A stretch of DNA of 64,000 nucleotides from Streptomyces sp. CB00316 (GCF_001905595.1 NZ_LIXI01000006.1:124001-188000); one strand, 5' to 3'; positions 28,241 to 36,757 are shown, numbered from the stretch's first letter. Translations and numbers: made by a program. Notes: generated by a model not told the origin, from the sequence alone.

Positions 28241-29589
28241 CGCGCGCCCCGCCCCCTCCCCGCCCGCTCCACCAGCAGCCAGCCGCACAGAGTCGTCGCG
28301 ACGGCGGCCGGGGCGGTGACCGGGACCGCGATGAGCAGGGCCGTGCGGCCCTCCAGCAGGCCGGCGAAGCCGACCATGGAGAGGCCGAGCACGCCGAGCA
28401 GGCAGAGCGTCGCGCCGAGGGCGGCGAGGGGGCCGTGGCCCTGAACGCCTGCGGCGGGCGCCGGGCGTTCGAAGGTGCGGAAGGTGGCGACCAGGGCCGC
28501 GGTGAGAACGGCTGCGGCGACCAGGCGGAGCGGGGTCTGGGCCCACCAGGCGGCGGTGGCGGGTTCGGGGAGCGGGAGGTCCAGGGCGAGCATCGCCCCG
28601 TACACCCCGAGCATCGCCGTGAGGTGCCAAAGGAACGCGGTCATCGCCACCCCGTTGGCGGCCACCACCGTGCGCCAGGCGCGGGGGCGCGCCAGCAGGC
28701 GGGCAGCGGGAGCGCGGAGCAGCTCGACCGCGCCGACCAGCCAGAGGCCGTGGCAGAGCAGGGCGAGGGTGGGCGGGGCCATGTTGCTGACCTTCTCGCC
28801 GGGCATCCCGACCATGGAGAGCGGGTAGGGCCCGAACGCCACCAGGGCCAGGGCGGTGATCAGGCCGCCCCCGGCGAGCAGGGCGGGGCGGCGGAGGACG
28901 GAGAGGCCGGGACCGGCGCCGAGGCGGCCGTCGGCGCGCAGGAAGCCGAGCTGGTGGACCGCGAGCCAGACGAAGGCGAAGTTGAGGAACTCGACGTACG
29001 GGACTCCGGCCGCGAACCGGAGGACGTCCACGGCCGCCGCCGCACCCGCCAGCCCGGCGAAGGCGCCCCAGCCGTAACGCTCGTGCAGCCTCAGCAGCGG
29101 CGGGGTGAACGCCACCATCGCCAGGTAGATCCCGATGAACCAGAGCGGCTGGGTCACCAGCCGCAGGGTGACATCGGTCAGCCCGCCGCCTCCGCCGAGC
29201 AGCTGGATCAGGAGAGCGGCCGCACCCCAGACCAACACGAAGACCATGGTGGGGCGCAGCAGCCGCTGGAGCCGGACCCGCAGAAAGGCGGCGTAGACGG
29301 AGTCCGTGGAGCCCTCGGGGCGCTTGCGGAGCAGGGAGCGGTACGACAGCGCGTGCGCGAACCCGCCGACGAAGAAGAACACCGGCATGATTTGGAGCAG
29401 CCAGGTCAGCGGCTGGAGCGCCGGGACGACGGCGAGCAGGTTGCCGACCCCGTCCGGGGTGACGGCCGCCATCATCCAGTGGCCGAGCACGACCGCGGCG
29501 AGCGAGGCGACGCGCAGCAGGTCGACGTAGCGGTCCCGGGTGGCGGGGGTGGCCTCGGCGAGTACGCGAACTGGTGATCCCATGGTCAT
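28228..29589 (-). CDS. Acyltransferase family 3 membrane protein (OafA-like)
   Basis: 453 residues; ATG 29589 or the ATG two codons later. Begins with the family signature 'RDRYVDLLRVASLAAVVLGHWMMAAV' (arginine and histidine of the acyltransferase_3 core) and 'PVFFFVGGFAHALSY.SL', then about ten transmembrane helices across 60-440. Members transfer acetyl or other acyl groups to sugars or antibiotics across the membrane. No sugar biosynthesis genes are adjacent, so the substrate is unknown. No strong ribosome site is seen. Confidence 0.85.
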   Translation of the reverse strand: MTMGSPVRVLAEATPATRDRYVDLLRVASLAAVVLGHWMMAAVTPDGVGNLLAVVPALQPLTWLLQIMPVFFFVGGFAHALSYRSLLRKRPEGSTDSVYAAFLRVRLQRLLRPTMVFVLVWGAAALLIQLLGGGGGLTDVTLRLVTQPLWFIGIYLAMVAFTPPLLRLHERYGWGAFAGLAGAAAAVDVLRFAAGVPYVEFLNFAFVWLAVHQLGFLRADGRLGAGPGLSVLRRPALLAGGGLITALALVAFGPYPLSMVGMPGEKVSNMAPPTLALLCHGLWLVGAVELLRAPAARLLARPRAWRTVVAANGVAMTAFLWHLTAMLGVYGAMLALDLPLPEPATAAWWAQTPLRLVAAAVLTAALVATFRTFERPAPAAGVQGHGPLAALGATLCLLGVLGLSMVGFAGLLEGRTALLIAVPVTAPAAVATTLCGWLLVERAGRGRGARQRP

Positions 29590-29687
29590 ACGTTCGCGGC
29601 GGGCGGGGGTGGAGCGGCAGGGTACGGGTACTCAGCTCGGCTCCTGAGTACGCGGGATGAGGCGCGACGACGGTGGAGCGGGAGAGT

Positions 29688-29746
29688 TCCGGGCAGCTCT
29701 TCCGCGTACCGCGTGGGAGATCCGGGCAGACCTTCTTCGTACCGCG
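29688..29746. repeat. Two 26-base direct repeats with 33-base period
   Basis: TCCGGGCAGCTCTTCCGCGT (29688-29707, continuing ACCGCG) recurs at 29721-29746 as TCCGGGCAGACCTTCTTCGT plus ACCGCG, 22 of 26 bases identical. They lie about 85 bases before the lipoprotein start, in its upstream region. Confidence 0.6.
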
Positions 29747-29828
29747 GATGGATCTGGACGGGTCCGCGCTTGCCGCGTGGACGACGACAGAAGCCACCGC
29801 TGTTCCCGAGAAGCGGAGTACCAGCACC

Positions 29829-30302
29829 GTGCGGATCCCTCGCTGCCTCGCCCCCTCAGCCCTCGTCGGCGTGCTCGCTCTGGCCGGATGCTCGGGTGGT
29901 ACGCAGACCGACGACAACACACCGGTAACCGCGCCCGCCACCGTGGGGACGACCACGACCACGACCACGGCTACGGCTTCGACCGCCCCCACGGACGCCC
30001 CGACCCCCACGTCCGATCCGGCCATGCCCGCCCTGCACGGCAAGACCTACGAGCAGGCGCAGGCGGAGTTCACCCGCCGGGGCATATCCGCCGCACGTCT
30101 GACGGCCGCCGCCCAGCACAAGGACGTCGCCCTCCCCCGGGACCACGACAGCTGGTACGTCTGCGAGACCAGCCCCCGGCCCGGCGCCCCGCTCACGGGC
30201 ACCACCACGGTCACCGTCAGGCTCGCGAAGGACTTCAGCGACTGCACGACGAGCTTCAACGGCTACCTGTACGAGAAGAACGACCCGGCCTCCGCACCCT
30301 GA
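29829..30302 (+). CDS. Lipoprotein with a PASTA-like domain
   Basis: 157 residues from GTG 29829. The signal peptide 'VRIPRCLAPSALVGVLALAGC' ends in lipobox LAGC (Cys at 21), so it is lipid-anchored outside the membrane. A Thr-rich linker (about 33-62) leads to 'MPALHGKTYEQAQAEFTRRGISA...', with 'ETSPRPGAPLTGTTTVTVRLA', the PASTA pattern (G..YeqAq..L...G ... P.aG..v..g..V.l.v). PASTA domains bind peptidoglycan or mediate contacts. A Cys pair in the domain may form a disulfide. Confidence 0.75.
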   Translation: MRIPRCLAPSALVGVLALAGCSGGTQTDDNTPVTAPATVGTTTTTTTATASTAPTDAPTPTSDPAMPALHGKTYEQAQAEFTRRGISAARLTAAAQHKDVALPRDHDSWYVCETSPRPGAPLTGTTTVTVRLAKDFSDCTTSFNGYLYEKNDPASAP

Positions 30303-30303
30303 G

Positions 30304-30645
30304 CGGCTTGCCGGAACGGCAAGTTCTCGCCTGCTCAACCACCTGGCGTACGTCGAGCGCGCGATCTTCCTCGGGGACCAGGTCACCGACTGGCAGGCCA
30401 CGTTCCGGGCGGCGCCGACGGACAGCGTGGCCGAGGTCGTCGCCCGCTACCGTACGGCGGTCGAGAGCGCGAACGCCGTCCTCGACGGATGCACCGACCT
30501 GGCCGCACCGGTTCGCCGGCCGGATTCGGGCAAGCCCGCGCCCAGCGTCCGGTGGGCGCTCGCCCACATGATCGAGGAGACCGGCCGGCACGCCGGGCAC
30601 GCGGACATCCTGCGTGAACTGGTCGACGGTTCGACGGGCCGCTGA
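30304..30645 (+). pseudogene. 5'-truncated DinB/DUF664 (mycothiol-transferase-like) gene
   Basis: Immediately after the lipoprotein stop, a frame without a start codon reads 'LLNHLAYVERAIFLGDQV' (from about 30331) and continues to 'VRWALAHMIEETGRHAGHADILRELVDG' ending at 30645, the typical C-terminal half of DUF664/DinB four-helix proteins, with histidines of the metal triad (H in LNHL, HxxxH in HAGHAD). The first helix (about 45 residues) and any initiation signal are missing. A short product could start at GTG 30427 but would lack a metal ligand. The upstream lipoprotein seems to have been juxtaposed by deletion. Confidence 0.7.
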
Positions 30646-30666
30646 GCGGCCGGCTCCCGCAGGGGC

Positions 30667-31572
30667 TTACGCCGTCACCACGTGCGCGCCCGGCGCCGGA
30701 GCCGGCGCCACCCGCGCGTTCCGGCAGGTCCCCGACGCCAGCAGCGCGTCGGCCACCTTGAGGGCCGCCGACTCGTCCGCGACCAGGAACGCCGTCGTCG
30801 GCCCGGATCCGGAGACCAGGGCGGCCAGCGCCCCCGCCTCCGTGCCCGCGGCCAGGGTGGCGGCGAGGGAAGGGCGCAGGGAGAGCGCGGCGGGCTGGAG
30901 GTCGTTGCTCAGGGCCGCCGCGAGTGCGCCGGAGTCACCGGAGCGCAGGGCGGCCAGCAGCGCGGGCGAGGCGGTCGGCTCGGGGACGTCGGTGCCGGCC
31001 GTGAGGCGGTCGAACTCCCCGTAGACGGCGGGCGTGGAGAGGCCGCCGTCCGCCACCGCGAAGACCCAGTGGAAGGCCCCGCCCACCTCGATCGGGGTCA
31101 GCTTCTCGCCGCGTCCGGTGCCGAGCGCGGCCCCGCCGACCAGGCTGAACGGCACGTCGCTGCCCAGCTCCGCGCAGATGGCCAGCAGCTCGTCGCGGCT
31201 CGCGCCGGTCCCCCACAGGGCGTCGCACGCGACCAGGGCGGCCGCCCCGTCGGCGCTGCCGCCCGCCATGCCGCCCGCGACCGGGATGTCCTTGGCGATG
31301 TGGAGGTGGACGGCGGGCGTGATGCCGTACCGCTCGGCCAGGGCCACGGCGGCACGGGCGGCGAGGTTGGTGACGTCCAGCGGGACCTGGGCGGCGTCCG
31401 GGCCTGAGCAGGTGATGCGCAGCTCGTCGGCGGGAGTGGCGGTGACCTCGTCGTACAGGCCGACGGCGAGGAAGACGTTGGCCAGGTCGTGGAAGCCGTC
31501 GGGGCGGGCGGCACCCACGGCGAGCTGGACGTTGACCTTGGCGGGAACGCGGACGGTGACTGCGGCGCTCAT
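30667..31572 (-). CDS. ispE: 4-diphosphocytidyl-2-C-methyl-D-erythritol kinase
   Basis: 301 residues. GHMP kinase of the MEP isoprenoid pathway, phosphorylating CDP-methylerythritol. Features: 'VTVRVPAKVNVQLAVGAARPDGFHDLANVFLAV' (N-terminal substrate site) and the ATP loop 'IPVAGGMAGGSADGAAALVA'; C-terminal 'ALVSGSGPTTAFLV'. It is the last gene of rpfB-rsmA-ispE, with a four-base overlap with rsmA, an order common in actinobacteria. Confidence 0.95.
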   Translation of the reverse strand: MSAAVTVRVPAKVNVQLAVGAARPDGFHDLANVFLAVGLYDEVTATPADELRITCSGPDAAQVPLDVTNLAARAAVALAERYGITPAVHLHIAKDIPVAGGMAGGSADGAAALVACDALWGTGASRDELLAICAELGSDVPFSLVGGAALGTGRGEKLTPIEVGGAFHWVFAVADGGLSTPAVYGEFDRLTAGTDVPEPTASPALLAALRSGDSGALAAALSNDLQPAALSLRPSLAATLAAGTEAGALAALVSGSGPTTAFLVADESAALKVADALLASGTCRNARVAPAPAPGAHVVTA

Positions 31573-32441
31573 AGCGACACCTCCGGCTTGTTCTCCGCGA
31601 TCGCCGCGAACTCCTCCACCGTCAGCGCCTCCCCGCGCGCCTGCGGCGAGACCCCGGCGGCGACCAGGGCCGCCTCGGCGGCCGGCGCGGAGCCGGCCCA
31701 GCCGGCGAGGGCCGCGCGCAGCGTCTTGCGGCGCTGGGCGAAGGCCGCGTCCACGACGGCGAAGACCTCGGCGCGGGACGCGGTGGTGTCGATGGGCTCC
31801 GCGCGGCGGACGAGCGAGACGAGCCCGGAGTCGACGTTCGGGGCGGGCCAGAAGACCGTACGGCCGATGGACCCGGCGCGCTTGACCTCGGCGTACCAGT
31901 TGGCCTTCACCGACGGCACGCCGTAGACCTTGTTGCCCGGGCGGGCGGCCAGCCGGTCGGCGACCTCGGCCTGGACCATGACGAGGGTCCGCTCGATACT
32001 GGGGAACCGCTCCAGCATCGTGAGCAGGACGGGCACGGCCACGTTGTACGGGAGGTTCGCGACGAGCGCGGTGGGCGCGGGGCCCGGCAGCTCAGTGACC
32101 AGCATGGCGTCGGAGTGGACGAGGGCGAAGCGGTCGGCGCGCTCCGGCATCCGGGCCTGGACCGTGGCGGGCAGCGCGGCCGCGAGCACGTCGTCGATCT
32201 CGACCGCGATCACCCGGTCCGCCGCCTCCAGCAGCGCCAGGGTCAGCGAGCCGAGCCCGGGGCCGACCTCGACGACGGTGTCGTCCGGGCGGACCTCGGC
32301 GGTGCGCACGATCCTGCGGACCGTGTTGGCGTCGATGACGAAGTTCTGACCGCGCTGCTTGGTCGGGCGTACGCCCAGCTTCGCTGCCAGGTCGCGGATG
32401 TCTGCGGGGCCCAGGAGGGCGTCGGGCTCTGTGCTGCTCAC
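31569..32441 (-). CDS. rsmA: 16S rRNA (adenine1518-N6/adenine1519-N6)-dimethyltransferase
   Basis: 290 residues from GTG 32441. It dimethylates two adjacent adenines near the 3' end of 16S rRNA. Motifs: 'KQRGQNFVIDANTVRRIV' at the N-terminus, SAM motif I 'VVEVGPGLGSLTLALLE' (about 58-75), and motif IV 'LVANLPYNVAVPVL' with the catalytic NLPY. Start overlaps the rpfB stop (GTGA), its stop overlaps ispE (ATGA). Confidence 0.95.
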   Translation of the reverse strand: MSSTEPDALLGPADIRDLAAKLGVRPTKQRGQNFVIDANTVRRIVRTAEVRPDDTVVEVGPGLGSLTLALLEAADRVIAVEIDDVLAAALPATVQARMPERADRFALVHSDAMLVTELPGPAPTALVANLPYNVAVPVLLTMLERFPSIERTLVMVQAEVADRLAARPGNKVYGVPSVKANWYAEVKRAGSIGRTVFWPAPNVDSGLVSLVRRAEPIDTTASRAEVFAVVDAAFAQRRKTLRAALAGWAGSAPAAEAALVAAGVSPQARGEALTVEEFAAIAENKPEVSL

Positions 32442-33838
32442 CCGGTAAGCCTACGGCCGCAGTGCGGCCACGGACTCGCCCCCCGCTGCACGTAGAGCTT
32501 CTTCGCCCGGTACGTCTGCTCGGCGGCGGGCGCGTCCTGGGGCCGCCCGCTGCCGCCGAGGGACTGCCAGGTCCGGGTGTCGAACTGGTACAGCCCGCCG
32601 TAGGTACCGCTCGGGTCCACCGCCCCCGGCCGCCCGCCCGACTCGCAGGCGGCGAGCGCCGACCAGTTCAGCCCGTCCGCCCCGGCGACCGAGGCGGGCC
32701 GCTGCCGGGTGCCGGTGCGCACGACGCGGCTGACCGGCCGGTGGACCAGCTCCTCGCCGGTCCTGCGGGGCTTCTGCCGTACACCGTTGACGGTCCGGAC
32801 GGCGTACGTGACGCGGCGCACGCCGTTGCGCCCCGCCCGCTCCACCCGCTCGACGCCCCGGAACAGCTCGGGGTCCTCGCTCCGTTCGACGGCGTACGGG
32901 ATGCTCTCCTCGCGCACCTCGCGGGAGTCGGTGATCCGCAGGACGGAGACCGTCCGGCCGTCGCGCGGGAAGCTCGCGGGGTCGACGGAGGTGGTGTCCT
33001 GGCCGTGCAGGGTGATGCCCGCCTGGGCGAGGGCCTCGCCGACGGTGGCGGCGTTGGTGCGCAGGGTGCGCTCCTGGCCGTCGGCCATGAAGGTCACGGT
33101 GCGTTCGGTGCGGACGGTGAGGGTGAGACCGGTGCGGGCGATCCGGGCGGAGGGGGAGGCTGAGAGGTACGCCCCCTCGGCACGGATCCCGAACTCGCGC
33201 AGGGCCCCCTCCACGGTGTCGGCGGTCGTCCACACCCGGCGGTGGTGCCCGTCGAGGGTGAGGTCGACGGGGCGGCCGTAGCGGACGGTGACCTCGTCGC
33301 CGTGGTCCAGTCCGGTGCCGGGGGCCGGGGAGATGTGGTCGTGGGCGCCGACGGTGACGCCCTCGTCCGCCAGGAGCTCGGTGACGTCGTCGGCGAAGGT
33401 GTGCAGGGTGCGGGGCGTGCCGTCGACGTCCAGCAGGACCGCCTTGTCGTTCGCGACGAACGCGGTCGTGCCGCCGGCCAGGAAGGCGACGACGAGGGCC
33501 TGCGGGACGAAGCGGCGGAAGGTGTCGGGGTTCGCCGCGAACGTACGGCGGCGCTTGGCGGCCCGCCGGGCGTCGGCGCGGGTGGGGCGTGGGCGGGGCA
33601 CGACGGACGGCGGCCCGGCGAGCGGGGTGTCGACCACGGTCGGCGGGTGGGCGGCTCGTGGTGCGTAACCTTCCACGAGGACCCCGTCGGCTACCGTCAG
33701 CTGCTCGTGGAACCCGCCGGCGAGGGCGTCGGGGAAGGTGTCGGGGAAGGCCACCGGCGCCGGGGCGGGAGGCGGCGGCGCCAGTGCCGTACGCCGTCCG
33801 CCGCGCGCCGCCCGGTGACTGCCCTGCGAAGTGCTCAC
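32438..33838 (-). CDS. rpfB: Resuscitation-promoting factor RpfB-type muralytic enzyme
   Basis: 466 residues from GTG 33838 (GGGAG upstream; longer frames lack a site). A Pro-rich cytoplasmic N-terminus of about 100 residues precedes a transmembrane helix (about 111-129), three ubiquitin-like DUF348 modules, a G5 domain ('ERVERAGRNGVRRVTY...'), and a C-terminal Rpf domain 'GLNWSALAACESGGRPG...GTYGGLYQFDTRTWQSLGG' whose Glu in ACESGG is the catalytic acid. It cleaves peptidoglycan at the cell surface and supports spore germination and growth resumption. First gene of the operon with rsmA and ispE. Confidence 0.93.
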   Translation of the reverse strand: MSTSQGSHRAARGGRRTALAPPPPAPAPVAFPDTFPDALAGGFHEQLTVADGVLVEGYAPRAAHPPTVVDTPLAGPPSVVPRPRPTRADARRAAKRRRTFAANPDTFRRFVPQALVVAFLAGGTTAFVANDKAVLLDVDGTPRTLHTFADDVTELLADEGVTVGAHDHISPAPGTGLDHGDEVTVRYGRPVDLTLDGHHRRVWTTADTVEGALREFGIRAEGAYLSASPSARIARTGLTLTVRTERTVTFMADGQERTLRTNAATVGEALAQAGITLHGQDTTSVDPASFPRDGRTVSVLRITDSREVREESIPYAVERSEDPELFRGVERVERAGRNGVRRVTYAVRTVNGVRQKPRRTGEELVHRPVSRVVRTGTRQRPASVAGADGLNWSALAACESGGRPGAVDPSGTYGGLYQFDTRTWQSLGGSGRPQDAPAAEQTYRAKKLYVQRGASPWPHCGRRLTG

Positions 33839-33954
33839 GCCACTCCCGAAGATCCGCCCGCCACCCCCCTGTGCGCCGGGGACGATAGCGGAGCTCCGGT
33901 GACTCTCCAAAGCGACACGACTACACACCGTCGCGGAGAGTGTGCGATGCGGGT

Positions 33955-34821
33955 TCAGAAGTCGAACGCGCGTGCCGTGTTGTCGTAGATCGCGGCGGCC
34001 AGCGTGTCCTCGTCCAGCCCCTTCACCTCGGCCATGGCGCGGAGCGTGACCGGGATGAGGTAGGGGGCGTTGGGCCGTCCGCGGTACGGGGCGGGGGTGA
34101 GGAAGGGCGCGTCCGTCTCGACCAGGACCAGCTCGGTGGGGGCGACGGCGAGCGCGTCGCGCAGCGGCTGGGCGTTCTTGAAGGTCATGTTGCCGGCGAA
34201 GGACATGAAGTACCCGGCCCGCGCGCAGAGCCGGGCCATGTCGGCGTCGCCGGAGTAGCAGTGGAAGACGGTCCGCTCGGGCGCGCCCGCGTCGTGAAGG
34301 ACCCGCAGGACGTCCGCGTGCGCGTCCCGGTCGTGGATGACCAGGGCCTTGCCGTGCCGCTTGGCGATCTCGATGTGGGCCCGGAACGACTCCTCCTGGG
34401 CGGCGATGCCCTCGGGGCCCGTACGGAAGAAGTCCAGTCCGGTCTCGCCGACCCCGCGCACGTGGTCGAGGGCGGCGAGCGCGTCGATCTCCGCCAGCGC
34501 GTCGTCCAGCGCCGCCTTGCCGCCGGGCTCCCGGGCCCCCTGCCGCGCGGTGCCGTCCGGGTCGCCGTGGACGATGCGCGGGGCCTCGTTCGGGTGCAGG
34601 GCGACCGAGGCGTGGACGGCGGGGTGGGCGGCGGCGGTCTCGGCGGCCCAGCGGGAGCCGGCCACGTCACAGCCCACCTGGACCACCGTCGTGACGTTCA
34701 CCGCGGCGGCCCGGGCGAGGGCCTCCTCGACGGTTGTGTCCTGCATGTCCAGGTGGGTGTGGGAGTCGGCGACCGGGACCCGGAGGGGTTCGGGCAGCGG
34801 CGGGGCTTCGGTACGGCTCAT
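33955..34821 (-). CDS. tatD: TatD-family metal-dependent DNase
   Basis: 288 residues. TIM-barrel hydrolase: 'VADSHTHLDM' (metal-binding HxH), 'GVGETGLDFFR' (Glu), 'FHCYSGDADMARL' and 'LVLVETDAPFLTPAPYRG' (Asp), all in family order. It takes part in DNA repair or 3'-5' trimming. It precedes rpfB in transcription direction with a 116-base gap, in the usual actinobacterial context. Confidence 0.94.
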   Translation of the reverse strand: MSRTEAPPLPEPLRVPVADSHTHLDMQDTTVEEALARAAAVNVTTVVQVGCDVAGSRWAAETAAAHPAVHASVALHPNEAPRIVHGDPDGTARQGAREPGGKAALDDALAEIDALAALDHVRGVGETGLDFFRTGPEGIAAQEESFRAHIEIAKRHGKALVIHDRDAHADVLRVLHDAGAPERTVFHCYSGDADMARLCARAGYFMSFAGNMTFKNAQPLRDALAVAPTELVLVETDAPFLTPAPYRGRPNAPYLIPVTLRAMAEVKGLDEDTLAAAIYDNTARAFDF

Positions 34822-34923
34822 GCGGACGACTCTACGAGGGCCCGGTGCACCGGCGTACGAGGACCGGGGTCCACGCGCGGGGAGGCGCCACCGGTGGCAC
34901 CGGACCCGGCCCTCACACGCGTG

Positions 34924-35316
34924 TCACCTGCGGTGGAAGGGGTGGAGCAGGTCGGACAGCCGCCAGTGGCGGTCGGAGGAGCGGGCGGCCGGGACCTTCT
35001 CGGCGTCCGGGACCCCCGCGGCGTCCGGGACCCTCGGGGCGCCCGGCTTCGTGCTCCGCGAGCCGTGCAGGAGCTGCTGGGCACCGGCCACCCGGCCGGC
35101 CCGCATGATGCGCACCACGTGTCCGTCGCAGTTGGCACAGGTGGGCGTGGAGAGCGGGGACGGCACACGCTCACCGTCGGCCTTGTAGACGACGAACTCG
35201 TGACCGTGGACGTCCACGTGGTGCTCTATCTCGTAGGACTGCTCCCAGCCGTACCCGCACCGCATGCAGGCGAAGGCGTACGCCTCATGGACGGTGCTCG
35301 CTGCGATCTCGCTCAT
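34924..35316 (-). CDS. Conserved zinc-ribbon-like protein of unknown function
   Basis: 130 residues from ATG 35316, placed by GAGGAG seven bases upstream. Two CxxC pairs, 'CMRCGYGWEQSYEIEHHVDVHGHEF' and 'CANCDGHVVRIMRAGR', suggest one zinc site with a helical insert rich in His. The C-terminal third is a Pro/Ala tail ending in HPFHRR. No catalytic motif. Zinc-ribbon folds commonly bind nucleic acid or protein; nothing more can be said. Confidence 0.75.
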   Translation of the reverse strand: MSEIAASTVHEAYAFACMRCGYGWEQSYEIEHHVDVHGHEFVVYKADGERVPSPLSTPTCANCDGHVVRIMRAGRVAGAQQLLHGSRSTKPGAPRVPDAAGVPDAEKVPAARSSDRHWRLSDLLHPFHRR

Positions 35317-35688
35317 ACCCGCTCCTCTTGTCCGCCGGTCAGGCACTCCGGGGGAGGCCGACCCGCCCGAGGGTTTCGAGCAGGTGGCCCGTTCCTTCCA
35401 GTGGACACCCGCGCAGGGGCGGACGCACCAGCTCAGAGCCGATATTGGTGCGTTCTTGGCCTCCTTTGGCCGCCCTTTGCCGCCGCATGGCCCGCGACAG
35501 GCCGGCCCGTGACCGAGGACAGGGCAGCCCGTGACCGACGGGCAGGACAGCCCGTGACCCGCGGACCACCGAGCGCCCCCGACGCGCCCGCCACCCGGAG
35601 TGAATGCGCCCGCGCACCACCCCCGCCCGCCCCCCGAAACCTCCCGAATTCCCCACCTCTTATCACCCGCTCGCCGCATGAATTCACT

Positions 35689-35700
35689 ATTCAATTGAAT
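35689..35700. promoter_or_regulatory. AT-rich palindrome upstream of the peptide cassette
   Basis: ATTCAATTGAAT is a perfect 12-base palindrome in an AT-rich pocket 127 bases before the precursor gene; a possible operator. Confidence 0.4.
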
Positions 35701-35760
35701 CCCCCATTACCACGGATGCCGGACCTCGATTTGCGGCGCCCCCATTTCTCCCTTTCACTC

Positions 35761-35797
35761 GGAACGTACGTCAAGCGTGACTCGGTACGTACATCAA
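35761..35797 (+). promoter_or_regulatory. Direct repeat GG(A/T)ACGTAC(G/A)TCAA, two copies
   Basis: GGAACGTACGTCAA (35761-35774) and GGTACGTACATCAA (35784-35797) match at 12 of 14 bases and are 23 bases apart, about two helical turns, ending 29 bases before the precursor start. The first copy begins with GGAAC, which is also an ECF-sigma -35 type. A regulator or ECF promoter is inferred. Confidence 0.45.
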
Positions 35798-35826
35798 CCC
35801 GATTTCCCACCGGATGGGGAGTACCC

Positions 35827-36003
35827 ATGTACACCACGGACACCACTGCCACCGACATCGAGCTCGACCTCGACGCCGCACTCAACCCGGGCGAGGTCGA
35901 AGGTCTGTACCGCGACTCCCGCGAGTGCGCCTTCCTCGCGCTTCTCGCCGGCGGCGGCGCCCTGCTGCTTTCGCCTCCGACCCCGCGCCCGAAGAAGGGC
36001 TGA
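35827..36003 (+). CDS. 58-residue candidate precursor peptide (RiPP-like)
   Basis: ATG 35827 follows GGGGAG by five bases. The peptide has an acidic, Thr/Asp-rich N-terminal part (1-30, 'IELDLDAALNPGEVEGLYRD', leader-like), one Cys (34), a hydrophobic core (35-48, 'AFLALLAGGGALLL'), and a Pro-rich basic tail (SPPTPRPKKG). Acidic leader, small hydrophobic C-terminal part, and position as first gene of a coupled operon suggest a ribosomal peptide precursor. Alternatives: a single-pass small membrane protein or subunit of a complex. No leader-cleavage motif such as GG before the core is certain (GGG occurs at 42-44). Confidence 0.6.
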   Translation: MYTTDTTATDIELDLDAALNPGEVEGLYRDSRECAFLALLAGGGALLLSPPTPRPKKG

Positions 36004-36013
36004 ACGTCGGAAC

Positions 36014-36757
36014 ATGGACCAGACACATGCTTCGTCCCCGCTCGCGGGTGCCGTGCATGACCTGGCGACAGAGGTGGTCCTCGCTCTTCGGAGCGGGGAC
36101 CACCTCGCCACGGTATGCGGCGCGGCAGGAATCGACGAGGAGAACCGGACCGGAATCGCGGCCGCGCGGGTGATCGGTGCCGATCTGCTGTTGCCGAGCG
36201 TTCTGTACGGGCGTCATCCGCATCCCGGGGACGTCGCCGTGCTCGACCGGGCGGTACGGGAATTCCCGCCCAAGCCCGGTGCTCCGGCCGCCACGGCCTG
36301 GAGCCACTGGCACATGATCTCCACGCTCCAGCGCATGGCGCGGCCTCCGGGCACGACCGGCACAACCGGGCCGACCAGCACAACCGCGGCGACCGGCGCG
36401 GCCGGGACGTACGAGGAGCCCGACGCCGCCTGGCTGGAGCAGGCGCCCTGGCAGTCCTTCACCCACCAGCTCTCGGTCCTCGCCCCCCTCGCCGTGCCGG
36501 CCGCCCCCTCGGCCGTGCAGCGGGCCGCGGCGACGCGGGCGGTCGACCTCTCGCGCGGCTTCGTCCGTGCGGTGCGGCGGCGCGACTGGCTCCAGGCGGC
36601 GGGCGCGGGCCGCTGGCTCGCGGCGATCGGCGGCGAGCCGGCGACCCTGGGCCTGGAGCGCGGCCTGGACTTCGTCGAGCTGATGGGCGGCCACGATCCC
36701 CGTGTCACCCTGCACGTCCGGGCGGCCCGGCTGATGGCCGAGGCGAGGGCGCGATGA
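36014..36757 (+). CDS. Unrecognised helical protein of the peptide cassette
   Basis: 247 residues from ATG 36014, 10 bases after the precursor stop. Mostly helical, with a Thr/Gly-rich linker (about 116-136) splitting two halves: N-terminal 'LATVCGAAGIDEENRTGIAAARVIGADLLLPSVLYGR' and C-terminal 'WLAAIGGEPATLGLERGLDFVELMGG'. No metal or nucleotide motif visible and no family recognised. The stop overlaps the next start as ATGA, so it is made in step with the DUF6895-like proteins, and a helper or substrate-binding role is the only inference from context. Confidence 0.6.
   Translation: MDQTHASSPLAGAVHDLATEVVLALRSGDHLATVCGAAGIDEENRTGIAAARVIGADLLLPSVLYGRHPHPGDVAVLDRAVREFPPKPGAPAATAWSHWHMISTLQRMARPPGTTGTTGPTSTTAATGAAGTYEEPDAAWLEQAPWQSFTHQLSVLAPLAVPAAPSAVQRAAATRAVDLSRGFVRAVRRRDWLQAAGAGRWLAAIGGEPATLGLERGLDFVELMGGHDPRVTLHVRAARLMAEARAR

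Larger units (their letters stand above)
35317..35826. other. 510-base regulatory region upstream of the peptide cassette
   Basis: No gene recognised. The left half is GC-rich; from about 35640 the base composition shifts to AT-richer sequence (GAATTC..., CAATTG...) atypical of the surroundings. It holds a perfect 12-base palindrome and a two-copy direct repeat (listed separately) before the precursor start, plus GGGGAG at 35816-35821 as ribosome site. A promoter for the operon must be here; I cannot fix its hexamers. Confidence 0.6.

Noticed and set aside
35317..35826. Several short open frames upstream of the peptide cassette
   Set aside because: They lack ribosome sites and codon bias, and contain many Arg/Pro codons typical of non-coding GC-rich sequence.
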